Assembly (NCBI GenBank): GCA_029210585.1
Contig: JARGFP010000018.1
Location: 1-64,000 of the forward strand
Direction of reading: 5' to 3'
DNA length: 64,000 nucleotides
From: Bacteroidales bacterium
GTDB lineage: Bacteria > Bacteroidota > Bacteroidia > Bacteroidales > GCA-2748055
Shown: in pieces, positions 36,330-45,166 of the stretch
How the letters are laid out: every line of letters starts with the position of its first letter
Position numbering within the stretch: position 1 is the first letter of the stretch
Program-made: the position numbers and the translations under genes
The notes under the pieces: generated by a model
Database searches by the model: none
What the model was told of the DNA's origin: nothing
What the model saw: the letters and a program-made list of their open reading frames with translations, nothing else

Positions 36330-36478
36330 TGATCGCCAGATAACACCAAAAGCAGCGCTATACTCTTTCACTCTGGCTTACTGATTCAGTACGAGCATAA
36401 CACAGTATTTGTCGTTTTAGTTTCGCTGAGTTCGTAAACCCGGTTCTTGCAAAGACTACTTAAAACAATAAAGCTAAT

Positions 36479-36532
36479 AGGGAAATTTGATGAAAAATTG
36501 CAGCAAGATTTGTGTTATATTGATATTTCCCT
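36479..36532. repeat. Inverted repeat upstream of the MNT/HEPN genes
   Basis: AGGGAAAT (36479-36486) and ATTTCCCT (36525-36532), 38 bp apart, just before the MNT promoter. Confidence 0.4.
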
Positions 36533-36568
36533 GAAATGATTCTTACATAGAGTAAATCATATATTTTG

Positions 36569-36576
36569 TATATTTG
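36569..36576 (+). promoter_or_regulatory. -7 element of the MNT/HEPN pair
   Basis: TATATTTG matches TAnnTTTG. It ends only 6 nt before the ATG at 36583, so the transcript may be leaderless or translation may begin at the next ATG (36595). Confidence 0.5.
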
Positions 36577-36582
36577 TATAGG

Positions 36583-36912
36583 ATGACAGAATCGATGGAA
36601 AGCAACGATAAAATACACAATGAAATTAAAGTTATTGTAAGAACTTATATACCTGATGCCCAGGTGCTGCTGTTTGGATCCAGAGCAAGAAATGAAGAAA
36701 GCCCGGATAGTGATTATGATATTTTAATTGTTACCGAAGAGTCATTTTCTTCAGAAAGGGGGATTTCCCTCAGGACTAAAATCAGGAAAGACCTGTTAAT
36801 GAAAGGGTACAGAACGGACGTATTATTACAAAGTAAGTCAGATGTCGAAAGAAAAAGGAGATTGCCCGGACATATTATTCGTAATATTCTCAAGGAAGCA
36901 ATCATACTATGA
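36583..36912 (+). CDS. MNT-type nucleotidyltransferase (antitoxin of a HEPN/MNT pair)
   Basis: Minimal nucleotidyltransferase, 109 residues, with the DNA polymerase-beta signature LLFGSRARNEESPDSDYDILIV (GS motif followed by DxD). In MNT/HEPN modules this protein can AMPylate the HEPN partner to silence it. The ATG at 36583 gives MTESMESNDKIHNEIK; ATG 36595 is a possible alternative and a TTG at 36574 overlaps the -7 element. Its stop overlaps the start of the HEPN gene by four bases (ATGA), the usual order for such pairs. Composition is AT-rich, unlike murA upstream. Confidence 0.88.
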   Translation: MTESMESNDKIHNEIKVIVRTYIPDAQVLLFGSRARNEESPDSDYDILIVTEESFSSERGISLRTKIRKDLLMKGYRTDVLLQSKSDVERKRRLPGHIIRNILKEAIIL

Positions 36913-37309
36913 ACCCGGGAAAGAGGGAGTATATTAACAACTGGCTTTTTAGAGCGCGGGAAGATATTTCCGTTATGCAGAATCTGGAACAGTCTGGTAT
37001 CGATTACTATGTCGCACGATCTGTTTTCACGCGCAGCAAGCAGTAGAGAAATACCTGAAGGCATTTTTAATTTTACACGATGTCGATTTCCCAAGAACAC
37101 ATGATGTCGACTTTCTGTTGCTTGAATGCCAAAAGATAGATGCGAATTGTTTTAATTTTGATTTCAAGAGTTTGACAGAATTTGGAGTTTCCGTGCGTTA
37201 TCCTGATGATTTTTATATTCCCGGATTAAAGGAGACGAAGGAATACATAGAAATCGCATTGGAAGTCAGGGATCTGGTTGAACGAATCATAAAACAAGCA
37301 ACTAAATGA
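36909..37309 (+). pseudogene. HEPN-domain gene with a frameshift
   Basis: From the ATG at 36909 the frame codes 45 residues (ending IDYYVARSVFTRSKQ) and stops at TAG 37044-37046. Shifting one base near 37021 restores the HEPN motif CFHAQQAVEKYLKAFL and continues to the stop at 37307-37309 (about 133 residues in total, a normal HEPN length). Losing 1 base (or 4) around CTGTTTTCAC explains this. HEPN proteins of MNT pairs are RNase-like or helper subunits; here the full-length product cannot be made unless the ribosome shifts or the reference base is wrong. The end overlaps an ATG of the next frame. Confidence 0.85.
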
Positions 37310-37356
37310 TGTTTATTGGTATGTTTTTATTTCTGAATAGAAAAATAGGACAAATT

Positions 37357-37944
37357 ATGAAAATGAAACATTTCAGCATTGCACTGATATCGCTTACGAT
37401 AATTTTCCTGGCATCCTGCGGGAACAAACCATCCGGCACTACCGCTGAGGAGACCGCCTATACCATGCCGCCGGAGATTGAAGCACTTCGTGTGGGAACT
37501 ACCCTGGGACTCAGGGCGCCGGAGATCGAAATGCCCAACCTGGAAGGGGAGACCATGCAGCTTTCCTCACTGCGGGGGAAGCTGGTACTGATTGATTTCT
37601 GGGCATCGTGGTGCAATCCCTGCCGGCTGGAGAATCCGCATCTCGTGAAAGTGTACGATGAATTTAACGATGCTTCCTTCACGAAAGGGGAGGGGTTTGA
37701 GATCTTTTCCGTGTCGCTCGATCGCAACGAGGAAGCCTGGCGAAAGGCAGTGATGCAGGACCGGCTCGACTGGCCCTATCAGCTCGGTACCATGGAAGGG
37801 GCCCGTACACAGGCCGCACAGGACTATGGGATCCAGATGATCCCCTCCAATTTCCTCCTCGACCAGCACGGGGTGATCATCGCCACCAACCTGCGCGGCG
37901 ACGCGCTGAATGAGAAACTAAACAGCCTGATTGCTGCTGAATAG
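37357..37944 (+). CDS. TlpA/ResA-like thioredoxin-fold lipoprotein
   Basis: Envelope thiol-disulfide protein, 195 residues from the ATG at 37357. That start gives a lipoprotein signal (MKMKHFSIALISLTIIFLASC) with the lipidated Cys at 21; a frame from 37306 has no signal. The thioredoxin domain has the CxxC motif WASWCNPCRLENP, cis-Pro segment QMIPSNFLLD and AhpC/TSA-like N-terminal strands (LRAPEIEMPNL). It may reduce disulfides in the periplasm, for instance in cytochrome maturation. It sits between two toxin-antitoxin-like pairs but has no visible link to them. Confidence 0.9.
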   Translation: MKMKHFSIALISLTIIFLASCGNKPSGTTAEETAYTMPPEIEALRVGTTLGLRAPEIEMPNLEGETMQLSSLRGKLVLIDFWASWCNPCRLENPHLVKVYDEFNDASFTKGEGFEIFSVSLDRNEEAWRKAVMQDRLDWPYQLGTMEGARTQAAQDYGIQMIPSNFLLDQHGVIIATNLRGDALNEKLNSLIAAE

Positions 37945-38078
37945 GAGTTTGCTTATTGCTGAATAGTCTGTATGCTGCCAGGGTGAAGCAGACCGGGTAT
38001 TGAATATTAGCCTGCACACTACCATTTTATAGTTTGCAATGGACCGGTTGTGGGAGATTGAAGCCAGGACAATCGGTC

Positions 38079-38495
38079 TTATTCAATGGTTTCAATAAAC
38101 TGTTGGGCCGTCATGACCGGCAGTTTTGAATGCTTAAAATCTTTCAAATTCCTTGTGATGATCAGATCTTGTCCGTTTTCCAAAGCAGAAAAATATTGCA
38201 GTGCATCCTCGAAATCTGAAAAATTCTCATCGTTGAGCGCCAGGCCAACAATTTTATCATCCAATGGCAGGATTGTCACGATCAACCTGAGTTTTCTTAA
38301 AATTGATTTCGCTTTGTTGGCATCCATTTGCCTTAATAACACATAACTGGTATTGGCGATTGATAAAGAGGATATGGTTAATTCAATTTGCTTTTTGTCT
38401 GCAAGTGAAAACAGCATTGCTGATGCTGCAAAATATGGTTCCCTCCGTGATAATAAATCAATCACAATGTTTGTATCAATGAATAGCTTCTTCAT
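38079..38495 (-). CDS. PIN-domain ribonuclease, VapC-like toxin
   Basis: PIN-fold RNase, 138 residues. Acidic metal ligands are visible: Asp7 in LFIDTNIVIDLL, Asp94 or Glu96/Asp97 in NFSDFEDALQYF, and Asp119 in IITRNLKDF. The conserved AALxxxADL-type segment near SSLSIANTSYVL is that of the PIN_3 group common in Bacteroidota. The gene lies 42 bp after a ribbon-helix-helix-like antitoxin gene on the same strand, so a type II toxin-antitoxin pair is the likely role. All key acids are present, so it is probably active. Confidence 0.85.
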   Translation of the reverse strand: MKKLFIDTNIVIDLLSRREPYFAASAMLFSLADKKQIELTISSLSIANTSYVLLRQMDANKAKSILRKLRLIVTILPLDDKIVGLALNDENFSDFEDALQYFSALENGQDLIITRNLKDFKHSKLPVMTAQQFIETIE

Positions 38496-38537
38496 GCTAA
38501 TTTTGAATCTGTCGATTAATTAGAGTAGCTGGACTAC

Positions 38538-38789
38538 CTATTTATATTTTTCTTCTAAAAATCCACGATACTCTTTTTTGTAATCAAAATCAGCCGGCAA
38601 ATCAATCACGCCGCTTAAACTCTCAACAAGGGGAGTAATTGAAGTCTTTTCTTCCGCTTCTTTTTGTCTGGTAATGGTGTCAAGGTAAGATTCAATCATT
38701 TTTGAAAGACTGATCTTATGACTGCGCGCATATTTCTTGGCTCTTTCGATAACAGAAGTATTTAATCTCAAAGTTAATTTTGTGTTCAT
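38538..38789 (-). CDS. Antitoxin of the PIN pair (DUF6364-like, ribbon-helix-helix)
   Basis: An 83-residue protein with an N-terminal ribbon-helix-helix pattern (MNTKLTLRLNTSVIERAKKYARSHKISLSKMIESYL) and a variable acidic/aromatic C-terminal tail (from LPADFDYKKEYRG) that would wrap the toxin. Members of this group bind their own promoter. A repeat suitable as operator surrounds the -7 element just upstream (38802-38833). Confidence 0.8.
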   Translation of the reverse strand: MNTKLTLRLNTSVIERAKKYARSHKISLSKMIESYLDTITRQKEAEEKTSITPLVESLSGVIDLPADFDYKKEYRGFLEEKYK

Positions 38790-38801
38790 CGCCTTTAGGT
38801 T

Positions 38802-38843
38802 GTAATACGTACAAATATAAAAAAGTAATACGTCAATTCAAAA
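38802..38843 (-). promoter_or_regulatory. Promoter and operator of the PIN/antitoxin pair
   Basis: On the minus strand TTTTG (38843 to 38839), 19 nt, then TATATTTG (38819 to 38812), 23 nt before the start at 38789. Two identical 9-mers GTAATACGT (plus strand 38802-38810 and 38825-38833), one on each side of the -7 element and 23 bp apart (two helix turns), make a good autoregulatory operator. Confidence 0.65.
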
Positions 38844-38852
38844 TTTTTGTAT

Positions 38853-38952
38853 TTCTATCGATCATAATCTACAAAACATTCTAAAAACAGGTTTTTATCG
38901 ATTATAGTCGATAGAAAACCATATTTCACTAATTCTATCGATTCTAATCTAC
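38853..38952. repeat. Three copies of a 20-bp element, one inverted
   Basis: TTCTATCGATCATAATCTAC at 38853-38872 and TTCTATCGATTCTAATCTAC at 38933-38952 (18 of 20 identical, 80 bp apart), with a related inverted copy at about 38897-38916 between them. Confidence 0.8.
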
Positions 38953-39022
38953 TACCCGAAGATCTCCGGAGATCAGGTATTGTGGTCTTGCAGATAAAGA
39001 AAAAACAGGCATCTTTTATATC

Positions 39023-39228
39023 GGCATCATCACCTCTTTTCTTTGGGTGTTTTTGAAGTGAACCGGGATTTTTGCGCAGCAATAACCACTTCACGAAGAA
39101 ATACCCTTAGAAGTAAAGTGTTGTTTTTGTAAGGCATGATCACCTCTTTTCTTTGGGTGTTTCTGAAGTGAACTGGGATTTTTGCGCAGCAATAACCACT
39201 TCACGAAGAAATACCCAAAGAAAAGAGG
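39023..39228. repeat. Two direct copies of an 84-bp hairpin-forming element
   Basis: Copy A is 39023-39106 and copy B 39133-39216; they differ at three of 84 positions and start 110 bp apart. Copy B continues into a right arm to 39228, making a stem: 39143-39158 pairs exactly with 39213-39228 (16 bp), extended by about 11 more pairs with one mismatch and a 4-nt bulge around a 26-nt loop. Copy A has lost the outer part of its right arm. The reading frames across it are not credible genes. It may be a MITE-like or REP-like element. Confidence 0.8.
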
Positions 39229-39251
39229 GCGTCCCTGTTGAAGACACCCTC
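39217..39251 (-). terminator. Intrinsic terminator of the EF-G-like gene
   Basis: Minus strand: GAGGGTGTC (39251-39243), loop of 9, GACGCCCTC (39233-39225), then TTTTCTTT (39224-39217). It begins 26 bp after the stop codon and its T-run runs into the right arm of the neighbouring hairpin repeat. Confidence 0.8.
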
Positions 39252-39276
39252 TTTCAATATAAGTATAGTCTCAGTT

Positions 39277-41433
39277 TTAATCCTCGTCCTGTTCGGCCTC
39301 GTAGGCTTTCAGCAGATCATCCTGCAGATCGCCCGGTACCGAAGCGTACTCATCGAAGGCCATGGTGAACATGGCGCGACCGTTGGTCAGCGAACTCAGC
39401 GCTGTGGAGTACTTCGACATCTCGGCCAGCGGAACCTTCGCGGAGATCTTCTCGAATCCCTTCTCGCTCGACATGCCCAGTACGATGGCACGGCGTCCCT
39501 GCAGGTCACTCATCACATCACCCATCCTGTCGGAAGGTACGAGCACTTCAACGATATATACAGGTTCCATGATCTTCGGTCCTGCATTCTTGAAAGCAGT
39601 GCGGAAGGCATTCCGTCCGGCCAGCATGAAGGAGATCTCGTTGGAGTCGACCGGGTGCATCTTGCCATCATACACATATACCCTGATGTCGCGTGCATAG
39701 GAGCCGGTGAGCGGACCCTCTTCCATCTTCTCCATGATCCCTTTCAGGATCGCCGGAAGGAAACGGGCGTCGATGGATCCGCCGACAATGCAGTTGATGA
39801 ACTCCAGCTTGCCGCCCCAGCTCAGCTTGTGTTCTTCCTTGCCTCGGACAGACAGTTTGTAATCACGACCGTTGATCTTGAAGGTCGACTTTTCAGGGGT
39901 ACCTTCTAGATAGGGTTCAATGATCATATGCACCTCACCGAACTGTCCGGCACCGCCCGACTGCTTCTTGTGCCTGTAGTCCGACTGTGCCGCTTTGGTG
40001 ATGGTCTCACGGTAGGGGATCCTCGGGGGATGGAATGCCGATTCTACCTTATAAATATTGTCCAGCTGCCACTTGACGAGGTTCAGGTGGTGCTCACCCT
40101 GTCCGTGGATGATGATTTGCCGTAGTTCCTTGCTGTACTCAATGATCACTGTGGGGTCCTCGTCGTGGATCCTGTTAAGTGCTTCACCCAGTTTTTCCTC
40201 GTCACCCTCACTGAGCGGCTTAATGGCTGCCCTGAATTTGGGGTTGGGGAAGGGTACCGGAGGAAAGGCATAACTGGCTCCGGATCCGCATAATGTATCA
40301 TTTGTGGAGGTGTTTTTCAGTTTCACGGTACAGCCGATATCGCCGGCCGACATTTTGGTCACCTTGGTACGGTTCTTTCCATAGGGTGCAAACAACTGGG
40401 AAATGCGTTCCTTGTTCTGCGTGCGCTGGTTGGTCAGGTCCATTCCCTCGGAAACTTCACCCGACATGATCTTGAAATAGTTGACCTCGCCGATATGGGA
40501 CTCGAAGGAGGTCTTGAATACGAACATCGAAGGTGCTGCAGATGCATCGCATTTCACTTCCGTTTCGTCTTTCGTCTTTACGGCAGGGAACTGGTCGGCA
40601 GAAGGCACCACATTCGTGATGAACTCCATGAGCCGTCCCACACCCATGTTCTTCTCACCCGATACACAGAATACCGGGAAGATCCCCCTTGCAATCAGAC
40701 CGGTGGAGATACCGGAACGCATTTCATCTTCTGTCAGACCGTCGTTTTCGAAGAAGATCTCCATCAGTTTTTCATCATTTTCAGCAGCTTTCTCGATCAG
40801 CTCGTTCCGCAGCTCCTCGGCATGTTCCTGGTGCGCTGCATCGATCTCACCCACTTCCGGCTTCCCGCCCTCGTCACCATAGGTGAGTTGCTTCATCAGG
40901 ATCAGGTCGACGATGGAATTGAAACCCGGACCGGCATTTACAGGGAACTGTGCCAGCACCACCGGGGAGCCGAAACTGTCCTTCACCGATTCAAAAGCCT
41001 TTTCGAAATTGGCCTTGTCATGGTCACACTGGTTCATGGCGATCACTGCAGGTTTGTTGAACCTGTCCAGCCAGCGGCTGTGGATCTCCGTTCCCACTTC
41101 AACACCATGCTGTGCATTGATCAGCATCACGGCTGCATCGGCCATGTGCAGGCTCGAAACTGCTCCGCCCACGAAATCATCTGCTCCGGGAACATCCAGG
41201 ATGTTGATCTTTTTATTATTGTACTCCGCGTACATGACGGTGGAGTAGATTGACGACTCGTTTTCGTGTTCGATCTGGTTGTAGTCAGATACCGTGTTTT
41301 GATGGTCTACATCTCCTCTCCTTTCAATGACCCCGCCTTCAAAGAGCATGGCCTCCGCAAGGGTGGTTTTGCCAGAGCCAGCGTTGCCAACCAATGCAAC
41401 ACTTTTGATCTGATCGGTTGTATAGTTTTTCAT
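39277..41433 (-). CDS. EF-G paralogue (translation-factor GTPase, fusA2 type)
   Basis: A 718-residue protein with the full domain order of EF-G (G domain, II, III, IV, V) but diverged GTPase motifs: G1 GNAGSGKTT is intact, switch I lacks the RGITI sequence (SSIYST instead), G3 reads DVPGADDF in place of DTPGHVDF so the catalytic His is absent, and G4 is NQCD in place of NKMD. Domain IV/V features (GRDYKLSVRGKEEHKLSWGGKLEF) remain. This matches the second EF-G seen in many Bacteroidota and actinobacteria, whose role is not settled. It is transcribed away from the true fusA. Confidence 0.9.
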   Translation of the reverse strand: MKNYTTDQIKSVALVGNAGSGKTTLAEAMLFEGGVIERRGDVDHQNTVSDYNQIEHENESSIYSTVMYAEYNNKKINILDVPGADDFVGGAVSSLHMADAAVMLINAQHGVEVGTEIHSRWLDRFNKPAVIAMNQCDHDKANFEKAFESVKDSFGSPVVLAQFPVNAGPGFNSIVDLILMKQLTYGDEGGKPEVGEIDAAHQEHAEELRNELIEKAAENDEKLMEIFFENDGLTEDEMRSGISTGLIARGIFPVFCVSGEKNMGVGRLMEFITNVVPSADQFPAVKTKDETEVKCDASAAPSMFVFKTSFESHIGEVNYFKIMSGEVSEGMDLTNQRTQNKERISQLFAPYGKNRTKVTKMSAGDIGCTVKLKNTSTNDTLCGSGASYAFPPVPFPNPKFRAAIKPLSEGDEEKLGEALNRIHDEDPTVIIEYSKELRQIIIHGQGEHHLNLVKWQLDNIYKVESAFHPPRIPYRETITKAAQSDYRHKKQSGGAGQFGEVHMIIEPYLEGTPEKSTFKINGRDYKLSVRGKEEHKLSWGGKLEFINCIVGGSIDARFLPAILKGIMEKMEEGPLTGSYARDIRVYVYDGKMHPVDSNEISFMLAGRNAFRTAFKNAGPKIMEPVYIVEVLVPSDRMGDVMSDLQGRRAIVLGMSSEKGFEKISAKVPLAEMSKYSTALSSLTNGRAMFTMAFDEYASVPGDLQDDLLKAYEAEQDED

Positions 41434-41497
41434 ATCAGCTAAAAATGGTGTTATATGAGTTTAAGTAAAAAATTCCGTACTGGTCTGATGCGGTGAG

Positions 41498-41526
41498 CAA
41501 AAGTAATAATTTTTTGAATAAATCAA
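41498..41526 (-). promoter_or_regulatory. Promoter of the EF-G-like gene
   Basis: Minus strand: TTG (41526 to 41524), 18 nt, TACTTTTG (41505 to 41498). The expected leader is about 55-60 nt. Confidence 0.65.
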
Positions 41527-41711
41527 GCCTCTTTCTGCCTTATGTCCCAACCCTGTCATCCTCTTGCGAAGGGACCCCGGTGCCGATCCTTCCCACGCAC
41601 CTTCAGAATAACAAAACGTGTTCTTTAGCATAAATATACAGCTGGTACATTGCGGCGAACCCTGCACGAAGATACGGCTGGTCAAAAATGCATTATTTAA
41701 TTAAATTTTTC

Positions 41712-41740
41712 TTGTTTTTTGGAAAAAAAGAATACCTTTG
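41712..41740 (+). promoter_or_regulatory. Promoter of the ribosomal-protein block
   Basis: TTG (41712-41714), 18 nt, TACCTTTG (41733-41740), in a T-rich tract, 52 bp before rpsL. It is the only clear promoter upstream of the run to rplQ. Confidence 0.7.
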
Positions 41741-41792
41741 CAACCCGATTTTAGTGAGAACTTAGTGATCAATAACAAAGAATTAAGCATAA

Positions 41793-42170
41793 ATGCCTAC
41801 AATTCAACAACTAGTACGCAAGGGTAGAAAGGAGATCGTAGAGAAGAGCAAATCTCCTGCACTGGACTCATGTCCGCAGCGTCGCGGAGTATGTGTCAGG
41901 GTATATACCACTACCCCCAAGAAGCCGAATTCAGCCATGCGCAAAGTGGCAAGGGTAAGGCTGACGAACCAGAAGGAAGTGAATGCCTACATTCCCGGTG
42001 AGGGTCATAACCTCCAGGAGCACTCGATCGTAATGATCAGGGGCGGCAGGGTAAAGGATCTCCCCGGAGTAAGGTACCACCTTATCCGCGGTGCGCTCGA
42101 TACCTCCGGAGTTGAAGGCCGTACACAGCGCAGATCGAAGTACGGGACGAAACGACCTAAGAAGAAATAA
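41793..42170 (+). CDS. rpsL: 30S ribosomal protein S12
   Basis: uS12, 125 residues, in the decoding centre. [13 protein letters not shown] and [13 protein letters not shown] are conserved with Lys at the two positions where streptomycin-resistance changes usually occur, so the wild-type form is encoded. First gene of the str-type cluster; the leader before the ATG is A-rich with no Shine-Dalgarno. rpsG follows after 20 bp. Confidence 0.98.
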   Translation: MPTIQQLVRKGRKEIVEKSKSPALDSCPQRRGVCVRVYTTTPKKPNSAMRKVARVRLTNQKEVNAYIPGEGHNLQEHSIVMIRGGRVKDLPGVRYHLIRGALDTSGVEGRTQRRSKYGTKRPKKK

Positions 42171-42190
42171 TTGATTTATTGTAACAGACA

Positions 42191-42667
42191 ATGAGAAAGT
42201 CAAAACCAAAGAAGCATATCACGTTACCGGATCCGAAGTACAAGGATACGTTTGTAACGCAGTTTGTGAATAACCTGATGCTTGATGGGAAGAAGAGTGT
42301 TGCCTATGACATTTTTTACGGTGCCATGGAGATCATCGATGAGAAGTTGAAGAACGATGAGAAGTCAACACTTGAAATTTTCAAGGAAGCACTTGACAAT
42401 ATTACACCGCAGGTGGAGGTAAAGAGCCGCAGGGTAGGTGGAGCAACGTTCCAGGTGCCGATGGAGGTGCGTGCTGAACGCAAGGTTTCCATCTCAATGA
42501 AAAACATGATCTCCTTTGCCAGGAAGCGTCCGGGCAAATCCATGAGTGAAAAGCTGGCTGCGGAACTTATCGCCGCCTACAATCACGAAGGAGGAGCATT
42601 CAAAAGAAAAGAAGAAACGCACAGGATGGCGGAATCAAACAAGGCGTTCGCGCATTTCAGGTTCTAA
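42191..42667 (+). CDS. rpsG: 30S ribosomal protein S7
   Basis: uS7, 158 residues, starts assembly of the 30S head and binds 16S rRNA near the E site. [18 protein letters not shown], and a C-terminal [18 protein letters not shown] that is typical in this phylum. In E. coli it is the operon repressor; whether that holds here is unknown. 63 bp separate it from fusA. Confidence 0.98.
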   Translation: MRKSKPKKHITLPDPKYKDTFVTQFVNNLMLDGKKSVAYDIFYGAMEIIDEKLKNDEKSTLEIFKEALDNITPQVEVKSRRVGGATFQVPMEVRAERKVSISMKNMISFARKRPGKSMSEKLAAELIAAYNHEGGAFKRKEETHRMAESNKAFAHFRF

Positions 42668-42730
42668 AGTTCCAACAACAAAAAGATACATATATAAGAG
42701 ATATTTTAATAAGGTAAGTGTGCATCATTA

Positions 42731-44818
42731 ATGAACCCAGGACTTAAAAATACAAGAAACATTGGGATCATGGCGCACATCGATGCCGGGAAAACAACCA
42801 CTACAGAACGAATTCTGTTCTATACGGGTATTACCCATCGCATCGGTGAAGTCCATGACGGAGCAGCTACTATGGACTGGATGGTCCAGGAGCAGGAGCG
42901 AGGGATTACCATTACTTCCGCAGCCACTACTACATTCTGGAAGTACAACGACCAGGAGCATAAGATCAATATCATAGATACCCCCGGGCACGTCGATTTC
43001 ACTGTTGAGGTGGAGCGTTCCCTGAGGGTACTGGATGGCGCCGTTGCCGTTTTTTGTGCAGTAGGAGGTGTAGAGCCACAATCAGAAACGGTCTGGAGAC
43101 AGGCCGACAAATATAAAGTTCCGCGTATGGCCTTCATCAACAAGATGGACAGGGTCGGCGCGGATTTCTTTGGTGTGGTGGGCGAGATACGGGACAAGCT
43201 GAAGGCCAACCCCGTTCCATTGCAACTTCCCATTGGATCAGAAGAGAATTTTACAGGAATTGTTGATCTGATCGAACGCAGGGCGATCGTCTGGAAAGAA
43301 GACGAGACCCTTGGAATGAAATACGAATATTGCCCGATCCCCGAGGACATGATCGACGAAGTCGAGGAATGGAGAGAGAAACTGGTGGAAGCCGTGTGTG
43401 TATCCGACGACGATTTGCTGGACCAGTTCCTCGAGGACAGGAATTCCATCACGGTTGAAGAATTCATGGATTATGCCAGGCGTGCGACCATCAACATGGA
43501 CATCACCCCGGTATTCTGTGGTTCGGCATTCAAGAACAAAGGCGTGCAGCGTTTGCTCGATGGGATCACCGCACTGCTGCCCAGTCCGCTGGACGTAGGC
43601 GCAATCAAAGGGATCAATCCCGATACCGAGAAGTCAGAAGACCGTCACCCGACTGTCGATGATCCGCTTGCCGGACTGGTGTTCAAGATTGCAACGGATC
43701 CCTTCGTGGGCCGGCTGGCATACTTACGTGTGTATTCGGGCCTGCTGAAAGAAGGCATCATGGTACTGAACAACCGTACCGGCAAAAAGGAACGGATCAC
43801 GCGCATCTACCAGATGCATGCGAACAAGCAGATTCCCAAGAAGGAAATTGAAGCGGGAGATATATGTGCTGTGGTTGGTTTGAAGGAACTGCGGACAGGG
43901 GATACCATTACCGCCGTGAACAAGCCGCTGATCCTCGAATCCATCGAATTCCCGGAGCCGGTGATCGGTGTGGCCATCGAGCCCAAAACACAATCCGACA
44001 TCGATAAGCTGGGCATGGCGCTCAACAAGCTTGCCGAAGAGGATCCGACTTTCCAGGTCAGGACCGACGAAGATTCAGGCCAGACCATCATCAGTGGAAT
44101 GGGCGAATTGCACCTGGAAATTCTCATGGACAGGCTGAAGCGCGAATTCAAGGTGGAATGCAACCAGGGGTCACCCCAGGTAAATTACAAGGAGGCACTC
44201 ACCAAAGAGGTGCACCACAGGGAAGTGTTCAAGAAGCAGACCGGTGGACGTGGAAAATTTGCTGATATTGAAATATATATTTCACCTGCCGACGAAGGCG
44301 TGAAGGGACTTCAGTTCATCAGCGAGATCAAGGGCGGAAATGTTCCGCGCGAATATATCCCATCCGTGGAGAAAGGGTTTACTAACGCCATGTTGAACGG
44401 ACCACTGGCAGGATACGCCATCGACTCACTGAAAGTGCGCCTGGTGGATGGTTCCTACCACCCCGTGGATTCCGACCAGCTTTCCTTCGAGATTGCTGCC
44501 AGGCATGCACTGAAAACCGCCGGTAAGAAGGCGAACCCGGTGCTGATGGAGCCGATCATGGCTGTGGAAGTCGTTACCCCCGAAGAATATATGGGAGATG
44601 TGATCTCTGACCTGAACAAGCGCCGCGGCCAGGTGGAGGGAATGGACTCCAAGGCAGGGGCACGGGTCATCAAGGCCAAGGTGCCGCTGGCAGAACAGTT
44701 CGGTTATGTGACCGTGCTCCGGACAATCAGCTCCGGAAGGGCAAGTTCCACTATGGAATTCAGTCACTTTGAACAGGTTCCGCCGAACATTGAGAAAGAA
44801 TTATTAAATAAAGCTTAA
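42731..44818 (+). CDS. fusA: Elongation factor G
   Basis: Translocation GTPase, 695 residues. G1 [15 protein letters not shown] (Lys21), switch [14 protein letters not shown]3 DTPGHVDF with the catalytic His, and G4 NKMDRVG are all canonical, in contrast with the paralogue at 39277-41433. Domain IV tip and domain V ([11 protein letters not shown]) are normal. There is no tuf gene after it; rpsJ follows after 22 bp, so the str and S10 groups are joined. Confidence 0.98.
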   Translation: MNPGLKNTRNIGIMAHIDAGKTTTTERILFYTGITHRIGEVHDGAATMDWMVQEQERGITITSAATTTFWKYNDQEHKINIIDTPGHVDFTVEVERSLRVLDGAVAVFCAVGGVEPQSETVWRQADKYKVPRMAFINKMDRVGADFFGVVGEIRDKLKANPVPLQLPIGSEENFTGIVDLIERRAIVWKEDETLGMKYEYCPIPEDMIDEVEEWREKLVEAVCVSDDDLLDQFLEDRNSITVEEFMDYARRATINMDITPVFCGSAFKNKGVQRLLDGITALLPSPLDVGAIKGINPDTEKSEDRHPTVDDPLAGLVFKIATDPFVGRLAYLRVYSGLLKEGIMVLNNRTGKKERITRIYQMHANKQIPKKEIEAGDICAVVGLKELRTGDTITAVNKPLILESIEFPEPVIGVAIEPKTQSDIDKLGMALNKLAEEDPTFQVRTDEDSGQTIISGMGELHLEILMDRLKREFKVECNQGSPQVNYKEALTKEVHHREVFKKQTGGRGKFADIEIYISPADEGVKGLQFISEIKGGNVPREYIPSVEKGFTNAMLNGPLAGYAIDSLKVRLVDGSYHPVDSDQLSFEIAARHALKTAGKKANPVLMEPIMAVEVVTPEEYMGDVISDLNKRRGQVEGMDSKAGARVIKAKVPLAEQFGYVTVLRTISSGRASSTMEFSHFEQVPPNIEKELLNKA

Positions 44819-44840
44819 GGTAAATCAATAATCATTAAGA

Positions 44841-45146
44841 ATGAGCCAAAAGATCAGGATTAAGTTAAAGTCTTACGACCACAATCTGGTGGACAAGTCT
44901 GCGGAGAAGATCGTCAAGACGGTCAAGTCGACAGGCGCGGTTGTAAGTGGTCCGGTTCCCCTTCCCACACACAAGAAGGTGTATACCGTTTTGCGTTCAC
45001 CTTTTGTGAACAAGAAGGCCCGTGAACAGTTCCAGTTGAGTTCCTTTAAACGTCTGCTGGATATATACAGTTCAACACCCAAGACCATCGATGCGCTGAT
45101 GAAACTGGAATTGCCCAGTGGTGTTGAGGTAGAAATCAAAGTTTAA
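44841..45146 (+). CDS. rpsJ: 30S ribosomal protein S10
   Basis: uS10, 101 residues, in the 30S head and also the NusE antitermination factor. [23 protein letters not shown] and the loop [20 protein letters not shown] are conserved. Gives the S10 operon its name; no separate promoter is seen in the 22-bp gap after fusA. Confidence 0.98.
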   Translation: MSQKIRIKLKSYDHNLVDKSAEKIVKTVKSTGAVVSGPVPLPTHKKVYTVLRSPFVNKKAREQFQLSSFKRLLDIYSSTPKTIDALMKLELPSGVEVEIKV

Positions 45147-45166
45147 CCCAGGAAAATTATAATAAG

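Larger units (their letters stand above)
41434..41792. other. Divergent control region between EF-G-like gene and rpsL
   Basis: 359 bp with two opposed promoters of the same type (41498-41526 minus, 41712-41740 plus). Between them nothing gene-like is visible. Confidence 0.6.

Noticed and set aside
35061-36371. 436-codon open frame on the minus strand
   Set aside because: Antisense shadow of murA, caused by GC-rich codon use; no family features.
38855-39368. Small open frames at 38855-39094 (minus) and 39153-39368 (plus)
   Set aside because: They cross the repeat elements and the end of the EF-G-like gene; no start signals and no protein-like composition.
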